From the NCBI RefSeq assembly GCF_023499215.1, contig NZ_JAKHSK010000016.1, positions 40,406 to 104,405 on the forward strand: a DNA stretch of 64,000 nucleotides. The letters are read 5' to 3'. Position numbers and translations under genes: made by a program. The notes under the pieces are model-generated. The model saw only the letters and a list, made by a program, of their open reading frames with translations, was not told where the DNA came from and made no database searches. Shown here in pieces: positions 1 to 7,938 of the stretch (position 1 is the first letter of the stretch; each line of letters opens with the position of its first letter). The DNA is from Zunongwangia pacifica (GTDB lineage Bacteria > Bacteroidota > Bacteroidia > Flavobacteriales > Flavobacteriaceae).

Positions 1-2
1 TG

Positions 3-944
3 GTAGTTGCCATTGTTGCCGCGTATGGGCTTACTATGCCAAAAACATCCTCACGGGCAATCACTTCGCCAGCAGGCACAGCAGATACAATGGAAGTACT
101 GACCAATGTTACGCTCTCTTCCGAGGAAATAAAGACCGTAGTAGAAAAAGAAGGCGGATGTTTTGTTTGGGGCGGTACAGCGCAGTTAAGTCCTGCCGAT
201 GATGTGCTCATTAAAATTGAAAAAGCCTTGGATATTGATAGCGAAGGTCAGCTTATTGCTTCGGTACTATCAAAAAAAGCAGCAGCTGGTTCTACGCACG
301 TGGTTATTGATATTCCTGTGGGAGAAACTGCAAAAATTAGAAGTTCAGTAATGGCTGAAAAACTCAAGAACCATATGGAAACGGTAGGCAATTCTGTCGG
401 ATTGAATGTGAAAGTGGTCATTACTGATGGTACGCAACCTGTAGGAAGAGGGATTGGTCCAACTTTGGAAGCCATCGATATATTGAAGGTTTTACAAAAT
501 GAGGCAGATGCCCCAATCGACCTAATGGAAAGAGCGTTGCTTTTGGCTGGAGAACTTATAGAGCTTTCGGGCAAAGTCGAAAAAGGAAAAGGAACGGAAA
601 CCGCCAAAGAATTGCTTACATCTGGTCAGGCTTATGAAAAATTCCTTGCCATTTGTAAGGCCCAAGGCCGCTTTTCAAAACCTGTTTTAGCACCTTATAA
701 AATTGAAATCAGAGCAGAAAAATCAGGCAGTCTAAAGCGTATTGATAATCGAAAGATAGCAAAGCTTGCCAAACTTTCAGGCGCACCTCAATCTAAATCT
801 GCTGGAATTTTATTGAATGTGCATTTGAATGATAAAATTGAAAAAGATGACTTACTATTCACGCTTTTTGCAGAATCGCAGGGTGAATTAAATTACGCCT
901 TAGAGTACAAGAACAGTCATAACGACATTATAACTATTAAATAA
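3..944 (+). CDS. Thymidine/AMP phosphorylase family protein, C-terminal part (5' end outside window)
   Basis: Nucleoside or nucleotide phosphorolysis: cleaves thymidine or AMP-type substrates to base and (deoxy)ribose phosphate. The reading frame is open from base 3, before the first ATG at 36, and the residues before that ATG (VVAIVAAYGLT) continue the conserved family block KTSSRAITSPAGTADTMEV, so the gene starts upstream and only about the last 313 residues are seen (family length is near 500). The stop is 8 bases before the PRPP synthetase gene. The two enzymes together suggest recycling of nucleotide ribose into PRPP. Substrate choice (thymidine or AMP) cannot be told from the fragment. 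Confidence 0.88.
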   Translation, partial: VVAIVAAYGLTMPKTSSRAITSPAGTADTMEVLTNVTLSSEEIKTVVEKEGGCFVWGGTAQLSPADDVLIKIEKALDIDSEGQLIASVLSKKAAAGSTHVVIDIPVGETAKIRSSVMAEKLKNHMETVGNSVGLNVKVVITDGTQPVGRGIGPTLEAIDILKVLQNEADAPIDLMERALLLAGELIELSGKVEKGKGTETAKELLTSGQAYEKFLAICKAQGRFSKPVLAPYKIEIRAEKSGSLKRIDNRKIAKLAKLSGAPQSKSAGILLNVHLNDKIEKDDLLFTLFAESQGELNYALEYKNSHNDIITIK

Positions 945-952
945 AAAATAAA

Positions 953-1846
953 ATGAAAACTATACTATTTAGCCTTCCGGGAAACGAGGAATTAACAGAG
1001 CTAATGGCTACAAAAATGGATGCTGAAGTGGGTCAAGCCACATTAAGGAAATTCCCTGACGGGGAATCATACACGCGCATATTGTCTGATGTTAAAGATA
1101 AATGTGTGGTACTGGTATGCACCTTGCACGAACCGGACGAAAAACTGTTGTCACTATATTTTTTAAGCCACACAGCCAAATCATTAGGAGCTATGTGTAC
1201 CTGTTTGGTAGCACCCTATTTGGCGTATATGCGGCAGGACAAAGTATTTAATGAAGGAGAAGGAGTGACTTCCGGTTTCTTCGGAAAATTGATTTCTGGT
1301 TTCGCCGATAGCATTACCACAGTTGACCCTCACTTGCACAGAATTAGTTCGTTGGGAGAAGTGTATCAAATTCCAAATAAAGTGATTCACGCTGCCGACG
1401 CAATTTCAGAATGGATTAAAGAAAATATCGAAAACCCGGTACTTATCGGACCTGATTCTGAAAGTGAACAATGGGTATCAGAAGTCGCCAAAAATGCAGG
1501 AGCACCATTTACGGTATTACAAAAGGTGCGTCACGGTGACCGTGATGTAGAAGTCTCTGTTCCCGATGTGGATATATATAAAGATGCTACACCCATTTTG
1601 GTAGATGATATTATTTCCACAGCCCGAACAATGATTGAAACCGTACAACATCTTAAAAAAGCAGGAATGAAACCACCTATTTGTGTAGGCATTCACGCCG
1701 TTTTTTCAGGAAACGCCTATCAAGATTTATTGGATTCCGGAGTAGAAAAAATAGTGACTTGTAATACCATCCCACACTCTTCAAATGGAATAGATTTAAG
1801 TGATATTATGGCAAAAGAGGTAAAAAAATTAATGCACCATATATGA
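953..1846 (+). CDS. prs: Ribose-phosphate diphosphokinase (PRPP synthetase)
   Basis: Makes PRPP from ribose-5-phosphate and ATP in the cytoplasm. At 297 residues it is slightly shorter than the housekeeping enzyme (about 310). Visible family marks are the N-terminal FPDGES flexible-loop region, the DPHLHR segment near residue 125, and the PRPP-binding loop VDDIISTA near residue 216 (usual form VDDMIDTAGT; the final G is lost in this divergent group). It sits 8 bases after the phosphorylase, and its stop overlaps the next start (ATGA). The setting in a mobile operon with a copper pump suggests an accessory rather than housekeeping copy. Confidence 0.9.
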   Translation: MKTILFSLPGNEELTELMATKMDAEVGQATLRKFPDGESYTRILSDVKDKCVVLVCTLHEPDEKLLSLYFLSHTAKSLGAMCTCLVAPYLAYMRQDKVFNEGEGVTSGFFGKLISGFADSITTVDPHLHRISSLGEVYQIPNKVIHAADAISEWIKENIENPVLIGPDSESEQWVSEVAKNAGAPFTVLQKVRHGDRDVEVSVPDVDIYKDATPILVDDIISTARTMIETVQHLKKAGMKPPICVGIHAVFSGNAYQDLLDSGVEKIVTCNTIPHSSNGIDLSDIMAKEVKKLMHHI

Positions 1847-2487
1847 GAAAACAAGGCTTTATAGTACTAATCACTTTATTCAGCATCACAATGACTGGAC
1901 AAACTGAAATGCTCATTGGGCAGATTTCAGGCAGAGTTGTTATTCGGGAAAACTTTGATGAAAATGGTTCTTTTTTAAATAAACAAACTTTCAAAGCCAG
2001 TGAAACAATAAAGAAAAATGGATACTATGAAATTGAGGTAGTTACGGAATTGTTTGATAAAGACAAAAAATTGACCGATAAATACACCACAACCTATCGT
2101 TGCAAGCCTGATGAAGCAAGTGTAGTGGTAATGGCTTTCCCGTTTTCCAATCCAAAATCAAAGAAAACAGAAATCAACACCACTTCAAAGAAATTTAAAG
2201 AACTATACAATTTGGATAATCTGAAAAATATTGAATTGGAAATGAGTTTTGACTCGGGCTTGTTGAATTTTTTCGGTTCAAAAAGCATCATAAAAATTTA
2301 CGATCGAAAATTAGAAGCTGGCAAAAACACTATTAAATCAAAAATAAATATTAAGGCCTATGCCTGGGGTATTCGCATCAAGCAATTCAATTATACTGTT
2401 ATTGAAAAATTAAATGAAAAAGGATTATTGACTTTTCAGAAATTTTCAGAAGCAGATAACAGCTATTTTACAATAAACTATAAATAA
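1843..2487 (+). CDS. Hypothetical secreted protein
   Basis: 214 residues with no recognised domain. The first ~20 residues (KQGFIVLITLFSITMTGQT) form a hydrophobic signal-peptide-like segment, and the rest is polar and lysine-rich, as in a periplasmic protein. The ATG at 1843 overlaps the stop of the PRPP synthetase (ATGA), so it is probably translationally coupled and belongs to the same operon as the copper ATPase. Function unknown; a periplasmic role in the same stress response is only an inference from position. Confidence 0.6.
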   Translation: MRKQGFIVLITLFSITMTGQTEMLIGQISGRVVIRENFDENGSFLNKQTFKASETIKKNGYYEIEVVTELFDKDKKLTDKYTTTYRCKPDEASVVVMAFPFSNPKSKKTEINTTSKKFKELYNLDNLKNIELEMSFDSGLLNFFGSKSIIKIYDRKLEAGKNTIKSKINIKAYAWGIRIKQFNYTVIEKLNEKGLLTFQKFSEADNSYFTINYK

Positions 2488-2493
2488 AGACAG

Positions 2494-2787
2494 ATGAAAA
2501 ATTACGATACACTTTCTGAAGCCATAAACGATTTACAGGGAAATGGCTATACATATGATTTTAACCTAAAACCAGAATGTTTGGAGTGTGCCTCACTAAA
2601 AATTGAAATACACCCAGAAGATTTTAATGTTGACGAGATGCATCGTTTTGAGGGTATGAGCAGTACCGACGATAATAGCATTTTATATGCTATATCCTCC
2701 AATGATGGAATTAAAGGACTTCTGGTAGATGCCTATGGCGTCTATGCCGAAAACATTTCGGAAGCTATGAGAAAAAAATTACGATAA
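2494..2787 (+). CDS. Small conserved protein often labelled phosphoribosylpyrophosphate synthetase
   Basis: 97 residues. This small Bacteroidota family is commonly named phosphoribosylpyrophosphate synthetase in annotation because of its neighbours, but it is far too short for that enzyme and has no PRPP loop. It contains a CLECASL cysteine pair and a following HPEDF stretch that could bind metal. It lies 6 bases after the previous gene and 18 bases before copB. The name should be treated as a family label, not a function. Confidence 0.6.
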   Translation: MKNYDTLSEAINDLQGNGYTYDFNLKPECLECASLKIEIHPEDFNVDEMHRFEGMSSTDDNSILYAISSNDGIKGLLVDAYGVYAENISEAMRKKLR

Positions 2788-2805
2788 CACTTAAACAAGA
2801 CAATA

Positions 2806-4908
2806 ATGGAAAATCACGAACACCACAATCACGATGAAATGGACCATTCTAAAATGGACCATTCGAAGATGAAACACAAAAAAGAAGACCATTCTAAAAT
2901 GAACCACAAAGGTGGAGACCATTCTGGCCACAATCCAGGGCACGGAGAACACGGGCACGACCATCATAAAATGATGATTGCCGATTTTAGAAAACGGTTT
3001 TGGGTAACCCTTGTACTTACTATTCCCATACTGTTCTTCTCGCCGATGATTCAGGACTTTTTTGGATATGAGTTTTTGCTTCCCGGAAATCCATATATCC
3101 TTTTTGCACTTTCCACAATCGTATATTTCTATGGTGGTTGGCCATTTTTAAAAGGATTCTGGTCTGAAATCAAAAAAGGTGCGCCAGGAATGATGACCTT
3201 GATTTCTATGGCAATTTCTGTAGCTTATTTTTATAGCACCGCGACCGTATTTGGCTTAAGAGGCGAAGACTTTTTCTGGGAGCTATCAACACTTATAGCC
3301 ATAATGTTGCTTGGTCATTGGATAGAAATGAAAAGTGTGTTAGGTGCGTCAAAAGCTTTACAGTTACTGGTAAGTATGATGCCTGCGGAAGCGCACAGGG
3401 TAAAAGGCGACATCATAGAAGACATCCCTCTTGAAGATTTACTAAAGGATGATGTGATTTTGGTTAAACCAGGTGAAAAAGTTCCTGCTGATGGGATTAT
3501 AGTAGACGGTTCAAGTTACCTGAACGAATCTATGCTTACAGGCGAATCCAAACCTGTAAAAAAAGATGAAAACGATAAGGTTATTGGTGGTTCGGTAAAT
3601 GGTAACAGTACCTTAAAAGTAAAGGTTGAGCATACTGGAAAAGATAGCTATCTCAACAAGGTCATCAAAATGGTCGAAGAAGCGCAAAAAACCAAATCAA
3701 AAATGCAAAACCTCTCGGATAGAGCTGCAAAATGGCTTACCTATATCGCATTAGGTATTGGTTTTGGAACATTAGCGGTATGGCTGATTTTAGGCTTTCC
3801 ATTTGTCTATGCTTTAGAAAGAATGGTTACCGTTATGGTCATTGCTTGTCCACACGCATTAGGTCTTGCCATACCACTTGTGGTTGCTATTTCTACTGCT
3901 GTTTCAGCTCAAAACGGGTTATTAATTCGAAATAGGACAGCTTTTGAAGAATCCCGAAAAATATCAGCTTTATTGTTTGATAAAACGGGAACATTGACCA
4001 AAGGCGATTTTGGCGTTACTCGAATTGAGTCTGTTAGCGAAACTTATTCATCTGAAGAAATTTTAAGGCTTTCGAGTGCATTGGAACAAAGTTCGGAACA
4101 TCCTATCGCCGTAGGTATTATTAAAAAAGTCAAAGAAGATAATATGACCATCCCAAAGCCTGAAAACTTTAATGCAATTACAGGTAAAGGCGTTGAGGCC
4201 AATGTAGAAGGTAAGCAAGTAAAAGTGGTTAGTCCTGGTTTTTTAAGGGATGAAAAAATCACTATTCCCGAAGACGCATACAGTGATGCCGCTGAAACAG
4301 TTGTTTTTGTCTTGATTGATGGAAAATTAGCTGGTTACATTGCTCTTGCCGATGAAATACGACCAGAATCTGCCGAAGCCATAAAAGTCTTTAAAAAGAA
4401 TAACATTAAAGTTTTGATGGCAACAGGAGATAACGAAAAAACAGCCAAAGCTGTAAGTGATAAGCTTGGCTTGGATGGTTACTATGCTGAAGTGCTGCCA
4501 CATCAAAAGGTAGAAATTGTAGAAAAGTTACAAAACAAAGGAGAATTTGTGGCTATGACTGGCGATGGTGTAAACGATGCGCCTGCACTTGCAAAAGCTG
4601 ATGTTGGTATTGCCGTTGGTTCCGGAACAGATGTGGCTGCTGAAACTGCCGATATTATTTTGGTAAATAGCAATCCACAGGATATTGCCAATCTAATTCT
4701 ATTCGGAAAAGCGACCTATAACAAAATGATTCAGAATCTAATCTGGGCTACGGGATATAATGTAGTGGCTATTCCTTTAGCAGCTGGCGTACTATATTCT
4801 TCAGGCTTTGTTTTAGGACCTGCCGTTGGAGCTGTATTTATGAGTTTGAGCACCATTATAGTGGCCATTAATGCACAATTGTTAAAAAGAAAAATCGGTA
4901 AAAAATAA
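2806..4908 (+). CDS. copB: Copper-translocating P1B-type ATPase, CPH class (CopB)
   Basis: Inner-membrane pump that exports copper (or silver) from the cytoplasm using ATP. The first ~58 residues are a His/Met-rich metal-binding tail with repeated DHSKM units rather than a CXXC HMA domain, as in CopB. The membrane ion site is C348-P349-H350 (CPH), which separates CopB-like pumps from CPC-type CopA. The phosphorylated aspartate is D392 in DKTGTLT and the hinge motif is GDGVNDAP from residue 586. Length 700 is normal. It is followed with no gap by an MFS gene. Copper specificity comes from the CPH motif and the His/Met tail, not from a measurement. Confidence 0.93.
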   Translation: MENHEHHNHDEMDHSKMDHSKMKHKKEDHSKMNHKGGDHSGHNPGHGEHGHDHHKMMIADFRKRFWVTLVLTIPILFFSPMIQDFFGYEFLLPGNPYILFALSTIVYFYGGWPFLKGFWSEIKKGAPGMMTLISMAISVAYFYSTATVFGLRGEDFFWELSTLIAIMLLGHWIEMKSVLGASKALQLLVSMMPAEAHRVKGDIIEDIPLEDLLKDDVILVKPGEKVPADGIIVDGSSYLNESMLTGESKPVKKDENDKVIGGSVNGNSTLKVKVEHTGKDSYLNKVIKMVEEAQKTKSKMQNLSDRAAKWLTYIALGIGFGTLAVWLILGFPFVYALERMVTVMVIACPHALGLAIPLVVAISTAVSAQNGLLIRNRTAFEESRKISALLFDKTGTLTKGDFGVTRIESVSETYSSEEILRLSSALEQSSEHPIAVGIIKKVKEDNMTIPKPENFNAITGKGVEANVEGKQVKVVSPGFLRDEKITIPEDAYSDAAETVVFVLIDGKLAGYIALADEIRPESAEAIKVFKKNNIKVLMATGDNEKTAKAVSDKLGLDGYYAEVLPHQKVEIVEKLQNKGEFVAMTGDGVNDAPALAKADVGIAVGSGTDVAAETADIILVNSNPQDIANLILFGKATYNKMIQNLIWATGYNVVAIPLAAGVLYSSGFVLGPAVGAVFMSLSTIIVAINAQLLKRKIGKK

Positions 4909-6123
4909 ATGGAAAGAAAAGAAAAACTCAACAGGATATTTTTAATCCTGTTGAGTTTATTTGTAGTGATGTTGGGCTATGGTATATTATTGCCAACCCT
5001 TCCTTACTATACCGAAAGATTAGCTTTAAAAGACAATCTTGATACCGATTTAATCAACTTCCATATTGGACTGCTTACAAGCATTTATCCATTATTTCAA
5101 TTAATTTTTGTTGTGGTATGGGGAAAGCTTTCAGATAGATATGGACGTAAACCAATTATCATTGTTGGGCTAATCGGCTTTGTAATTATGCAATTACTTA
5201 CCGGTCTTGCTACATCATTGACGATGCTATATGTTGCTCGCATCTTTGGTGGTATTTTCACGTCATCAGTTATTCCAGTTAGCAACGCATATTTGAGCGA
5301 CATTACTTCTGAAAAACGAAGAACAAAAATAATGGGTTGGTCGGGTGTTGCCATTAGCTCTGGTGTTATTTTTGGCCCTGTCATTGGTGGCTTTCTGTCT
5401 CAAACTGACCTTCATTTAAAATATACGATAGGTCTGCTGCATTTAGACCGATTTTCAGTACCCTTTTTGTTTGCCGCTCTTCTAGGACTTATAGTCTTAT
5501 TTGTAGTAGCAAAATGGTTAAAAAACACCACTCGCGTACATACGTTCACAACACAAAAAGCGAGCTTGCGATTCACATTTACCAAATATTTTGTCGTATT
5601 ACTGGGTCTGTCGTTTGTCATCCAATTTGTAGTAACGCTGTTTGAAACTGTCTTTTCAATATATGGGAAAGATGAATTAGGATTTAACAGTAACCAAATA
5701 GGTATTGGTTTTATGCTATGTGGTTCAATAATGGCTGTTTTACAACCTTTGTTCGCTACTTACGGAGAGAAGTTTTTATCCACAAAGAAACAAATTGCAT
5801 TAGGGTTGTTTATATCTGGATTATCCTTAATTGTCTTTCCCTTTTTTAAGAATGAATACTTGGTATATGTGTTAATCGTTGTTTTCGCTGCTGGAGGTGC
5901 TATGGTAACCCCAAATTTACTTTCTGCGGTCTCATTAATATCAAAGCAAAATACTGGCAGGAACATTTCTATTCAGAGCACTACTAATAGCGTTGGTCAA
6001 ATTCTAGGGCCTGTTTTAGGGACTTGGTTACTCGCAGGTGGTTTTTACTACCCTTTTATAATTGCTGGCAGCATTGTCTTGGCTGTTATTGGTTTTTTAT
6101 TCTTTTTCAAAAATCCACCATAA
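4909..6123 (+). CDS. MFS transporter (drug-exporter-like)
   Basis: 404 residues with about 12 hydrophobic segments and the MFS loop-2/3 motif GKLSDRYGRKP near residues 69-79, which is typical of TetA-like drug:H+ antiporters. The start ATG follows the copB stop directly (zero bases), so the two are co-translated or coupled. Substrate unknown: it resembles tetracycline/multidrug exporters, but the operon context (copper, nucleotide salvage) would also fit a metal-chelate or metabolite exporter. Confidence 0.82.
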   Translation: MERKEKLNRIFLILLSLFVVMLGYGILLPTLPYYTERLALKDNLDTDLINFHIGLLTSIYPLFQLIFVVVWGKLSDRYGRKPIIIVGLIGFVIMQLLTGLATSLTMLYVARIFGGIFTSSVIPVSNAYLSDITSEKRRTKIMGWSGVAISSGVIFGPVIGGFLSQTDLHLKYTIGLLHLDRFSVPFLFAALLGLIVLFVVAKWLKNTTRVHTFTTQKASLRFTFTKYFVVLLGLSFVIQFVVTLFETVFSIYGKDELGFNSNQIGIGFMLCGSIMAVLQPLFATYGEKFLSTKKQIALGLFISGLSLIVFPFFKNEYLVYVLIVVFAAGGAMVTPNLLSAVSLISKQNTGRNISIQSTTNSVGQILGPVLGTWLLAGGFYYPFIIAGSIVLAVIGFLFFFKNPP

Positions 6124-6183
6124 AAAAATAAGCACATAACCATATTTATTGATAATTAACCCAAATCTAAAGCCCCAAATATT

Positions 6184-6429
6184 TTGCATAAGCTGATTCA
6201 TAAAATTTTAGATAATTACAAAGAGGAAATAAAAGCAGTTGAGGAATCTAATCTTAACGATTTCAATAATGTTGAACAAGGTATTTCCATTTCAAGACAA
6301 TACTTACAGCAATTGCGAGTTTGTGTAAGAGAAAATGAATTTCAAGACAAACAAAATGAAATCATATTCTTTAAAAATATCCGTCCGAGCCGTTTTTCTA
6401 GAAGTGTGTATCTCAACAACTACCTATAA
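6184..6429 (+). pseudogene. RteC fragment (ICE excision regulator), N-terminal part only
   Basis: The frame from a TTG at 6184 gives ~66 residues resembling the N-terminus of RteC, the regulator of tetracycline-responsive excision in CTnDOT-type elements, including the characteristic NEIIFFKNIRP segment. RteC is normally about 280 residues. Here the similarity stops after ~66 residues and the frame closes at 6429, so the gene is a remnant. It shows that the upstream operon was once carried by a conjugative element of the CTnDOT class. Identification is from remembered family pattern, not a search. Confidence 0.55.
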
Positions 6430-6435
6430 TAGTTT

Positions 6436-6710
6436 TCACTCTGGATCCTCAGAAGTAAAGGCAATTTCTTTCCCTTGTGCCCTTGCTTCCTTAACTATGG
6501 TTTGCATATATTCTGGTAATGAGTTTAGAGGCAGCATCAGGTCATCTACCATGACTAAATCGCTAAATGGATCATTTTCTTGCATATGCCCAGTAGAGAA
6601 TTCTGAGTTATAATACCAAAGGTTGAACATCTTCTTAATTTCAGCAGCTTTATTGGTCACGGTACTAGATTTAGTGCCGAAGTGGTTATGAATACTTCTG
6701 CTGGCAATAT
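6436..6710 (-). pseudogene. DUF6398-like protein, C-terminal fragment cut by IS3
   Basis: On the minus strand an open frame runs without a start from the IS edge at 6710 to the stop at 6436 (about 91 residues). The segment HNHFGTKSSTVTNKAAEI and the tail with MVDDLMLPLNSLP resemble the end of DUF6398-type proteins. The N-terminal part is missing and is replaced by the IS element, so this is a truncated gene. An apparent GTG start at 6660 lies inside the conserved region and is unlikely to be real. Function unknown. Confidence 0.5.
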
Positions 6711-6778
6711 TGGAGTTGCTACCTTTATTCGGACATAAAATTTAAGACTGTTTGTTATAAAATAAATATCTTAGAAAC

Positions 6779-7075
6779 ATGAAAAAACGCTATTACAGTC
6801 CTGAATTAAAGGAGCAAGCAGTTCGTTTAAGTTACCAGCGCGAGAATATAAAAGAATTAGCAGACGAGTTGGGTTTAGAAGTTCAAAGGATTTATAAATG
6901 GCGAAAGGCAGCCAAAACAACAATATTTCCTAAGCCAGAAAAAGCAATACCTGATGACACATTAGAGGTTAAAAGACTACGCAAAGCACTTAGAGAAAAG
7001 GAACTTGAACTTGAGATATTAAAAAAGGCCGTGCACATCTTCTCCAAGAGCGATGGGAAATCTATGGATTTATAG
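6779..7075 (+). CDS. IS3-family transposase OrfA
   Basis: 98 residues. An HTH DNA-binding domain near residues 4-45 (YSPELKEQAVRLSY, ELGLEVQRIYKWRK) is followed by a leucine-zipper-like coiled coil near residues 60-85 (LRKALREKELELEILKKA). This is the standard OrfA that recognises the IS ends. The ribosome slips near codon 81 on A AAA AAG to give the OrfAB transposase; OrfA alone usually acts as a regulator. Confidence 0.92.
   Translation: MKKRYYSPELKEQAVRLSYQRENIKELADELGLEVQRIYKWRKAAKTTIFPKPEKAIPDDTLEVKRLRKALREKELELEILKKAVHIFSKSDGKSMDL
7021..7027 (+). promoter_or_regulatory. Programmed -1 frameshift site A AAA AAG
   Basis: In the OrfA frame the codons read TTA AAA AAG, giving the canonical A_AAA_AAG slippery heptamer. 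After a -1 shift the frame stays open from 7021 through EIYGFIASYKHLYP into OrfB, so the real transposase is an OrfAB fusion. The position, 18 codons before the OrfA stop, is typical of the IS3 family. Confidence 0.8.
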
Positions 7076-7107
7076 CTAGCTATAAACATTTATATCCGAT
7101 TGAGAGG

Positions 7108-7938
7108 ATGTGCAAGGTTTTTAAAATAAGTAGGAGTAGTTTTTATAGGTGGTATACGGCTGGACCATCAAAACGAAGATTGGAACTTAGCCTATTTACA
7201 GATTTGATTAAAACGGAATTTGATCAGAGCAAAAAACGATATGGATCTACACGAATAGCAGAAAAACTTAAACGTAAAGGCTACTGTATATCCAGGTTTA
7301 GAGTGGCTAAAATTATGAGGGCTAACAATTGGGTAAGCAAACACAAAAGAAAATTTAAAGCTACTACAGATTCCAATCACAGTTATCCAGTTTGTAGAAA
7401 TTTATTGAACAGAAACTTTAATCCCATTAGATTAAATAAAGCTTGGGTTAGCGATATTACCTATATCCAAACCAATCAAGGGTGGCTATACCTAACCACA
7501 ATTATTGATTTGTTTGATAGGCAGGTAATAGGTTGGTCATTAAGTACAAGTTTACATACCGATCAAACTATTATTCCAGCCTGGAAAATGGCTGTAAGCA
7601 AGCGTACCATAAACATGGATTTACTATTTCACTCAGATCGAGGAATACAATATGCCTCAAAAACATTTAGATCTTTTATTAAATCCAACCCTTTGGTAAC
7701 CCAATCTATGAGTAGAAAAGGGAACTGTTGGGATAATTCCGTAGCTGAGTCTTTCTTTAAAACCTTAAAAGTAGAACTTATTTATGATGATGATTTTAAA
7801 ACTATAGAGCAGGCTAAAACTGCTATATTTGAGTATATTGAAATATGGTACAACAGGAAACGATTACACTCCTTTTTGGGGTACAAAACTCCTTACGAAG
7901 TAGAACAAAAATTTTATCAATTTAAAAAAGTAGCATAG
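7108..7938 (+). CDS. IS3-family transposase OrfB (DDE integrase domain)
   Basis: 276 residues from the first ATG, but the frame is open upstream to the slippery site at 7021, so the functional product is a fusion to OrfA. The DDE catalytic triad is visible: D in WVSDITYI, D in FHSDRGIQY, and E in SVAESFFKTLK. HTH_21 features (RSSFYRW) lie near the start. Length and motif spacing are complete, so the copy looks intact. Stop is 38 bases inside the right inverted repeat end. Confidence 0.93.
   Translation: MCKVFKISRSSFYRWYTAGPSKRRLELSLFTDLIKTEFDQSKKRYGSTRIAEKLKRKGYCISRFRVAKIMRANNWVSKHKRKFKATTDSNHSYPVCRNLLNRNFNPIRLNKAWVSDITYIQTNQGWLYLTTIIDLFDRQVIGWSLSTSLHTDQTIIPAWKMAVSKRTINMDLLFHSDRGIQYASKTFRSFIKSNPLVTQSMSRKGNCWDNSVAESFFKTLKVELIYDDDFKTIEQAKTAIFEYIEIWYNRKRLHSFLGYKTPYEVEQKFYQFKKVA

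Noticed and set aside
2494..2787. Second PRPP synthetase
   Set aside because: At 97 residues it lacks every catalytic motif of that enzyme; the label is inherited.
6335..6613. A 92-codon plus-strand frame overlapping the RteC fragment and the DUF6398-like remnant
   Set aside because: It is in the wrong frame for RteC, lies antisense to a recognisable gene fragment and has no family resemblance.
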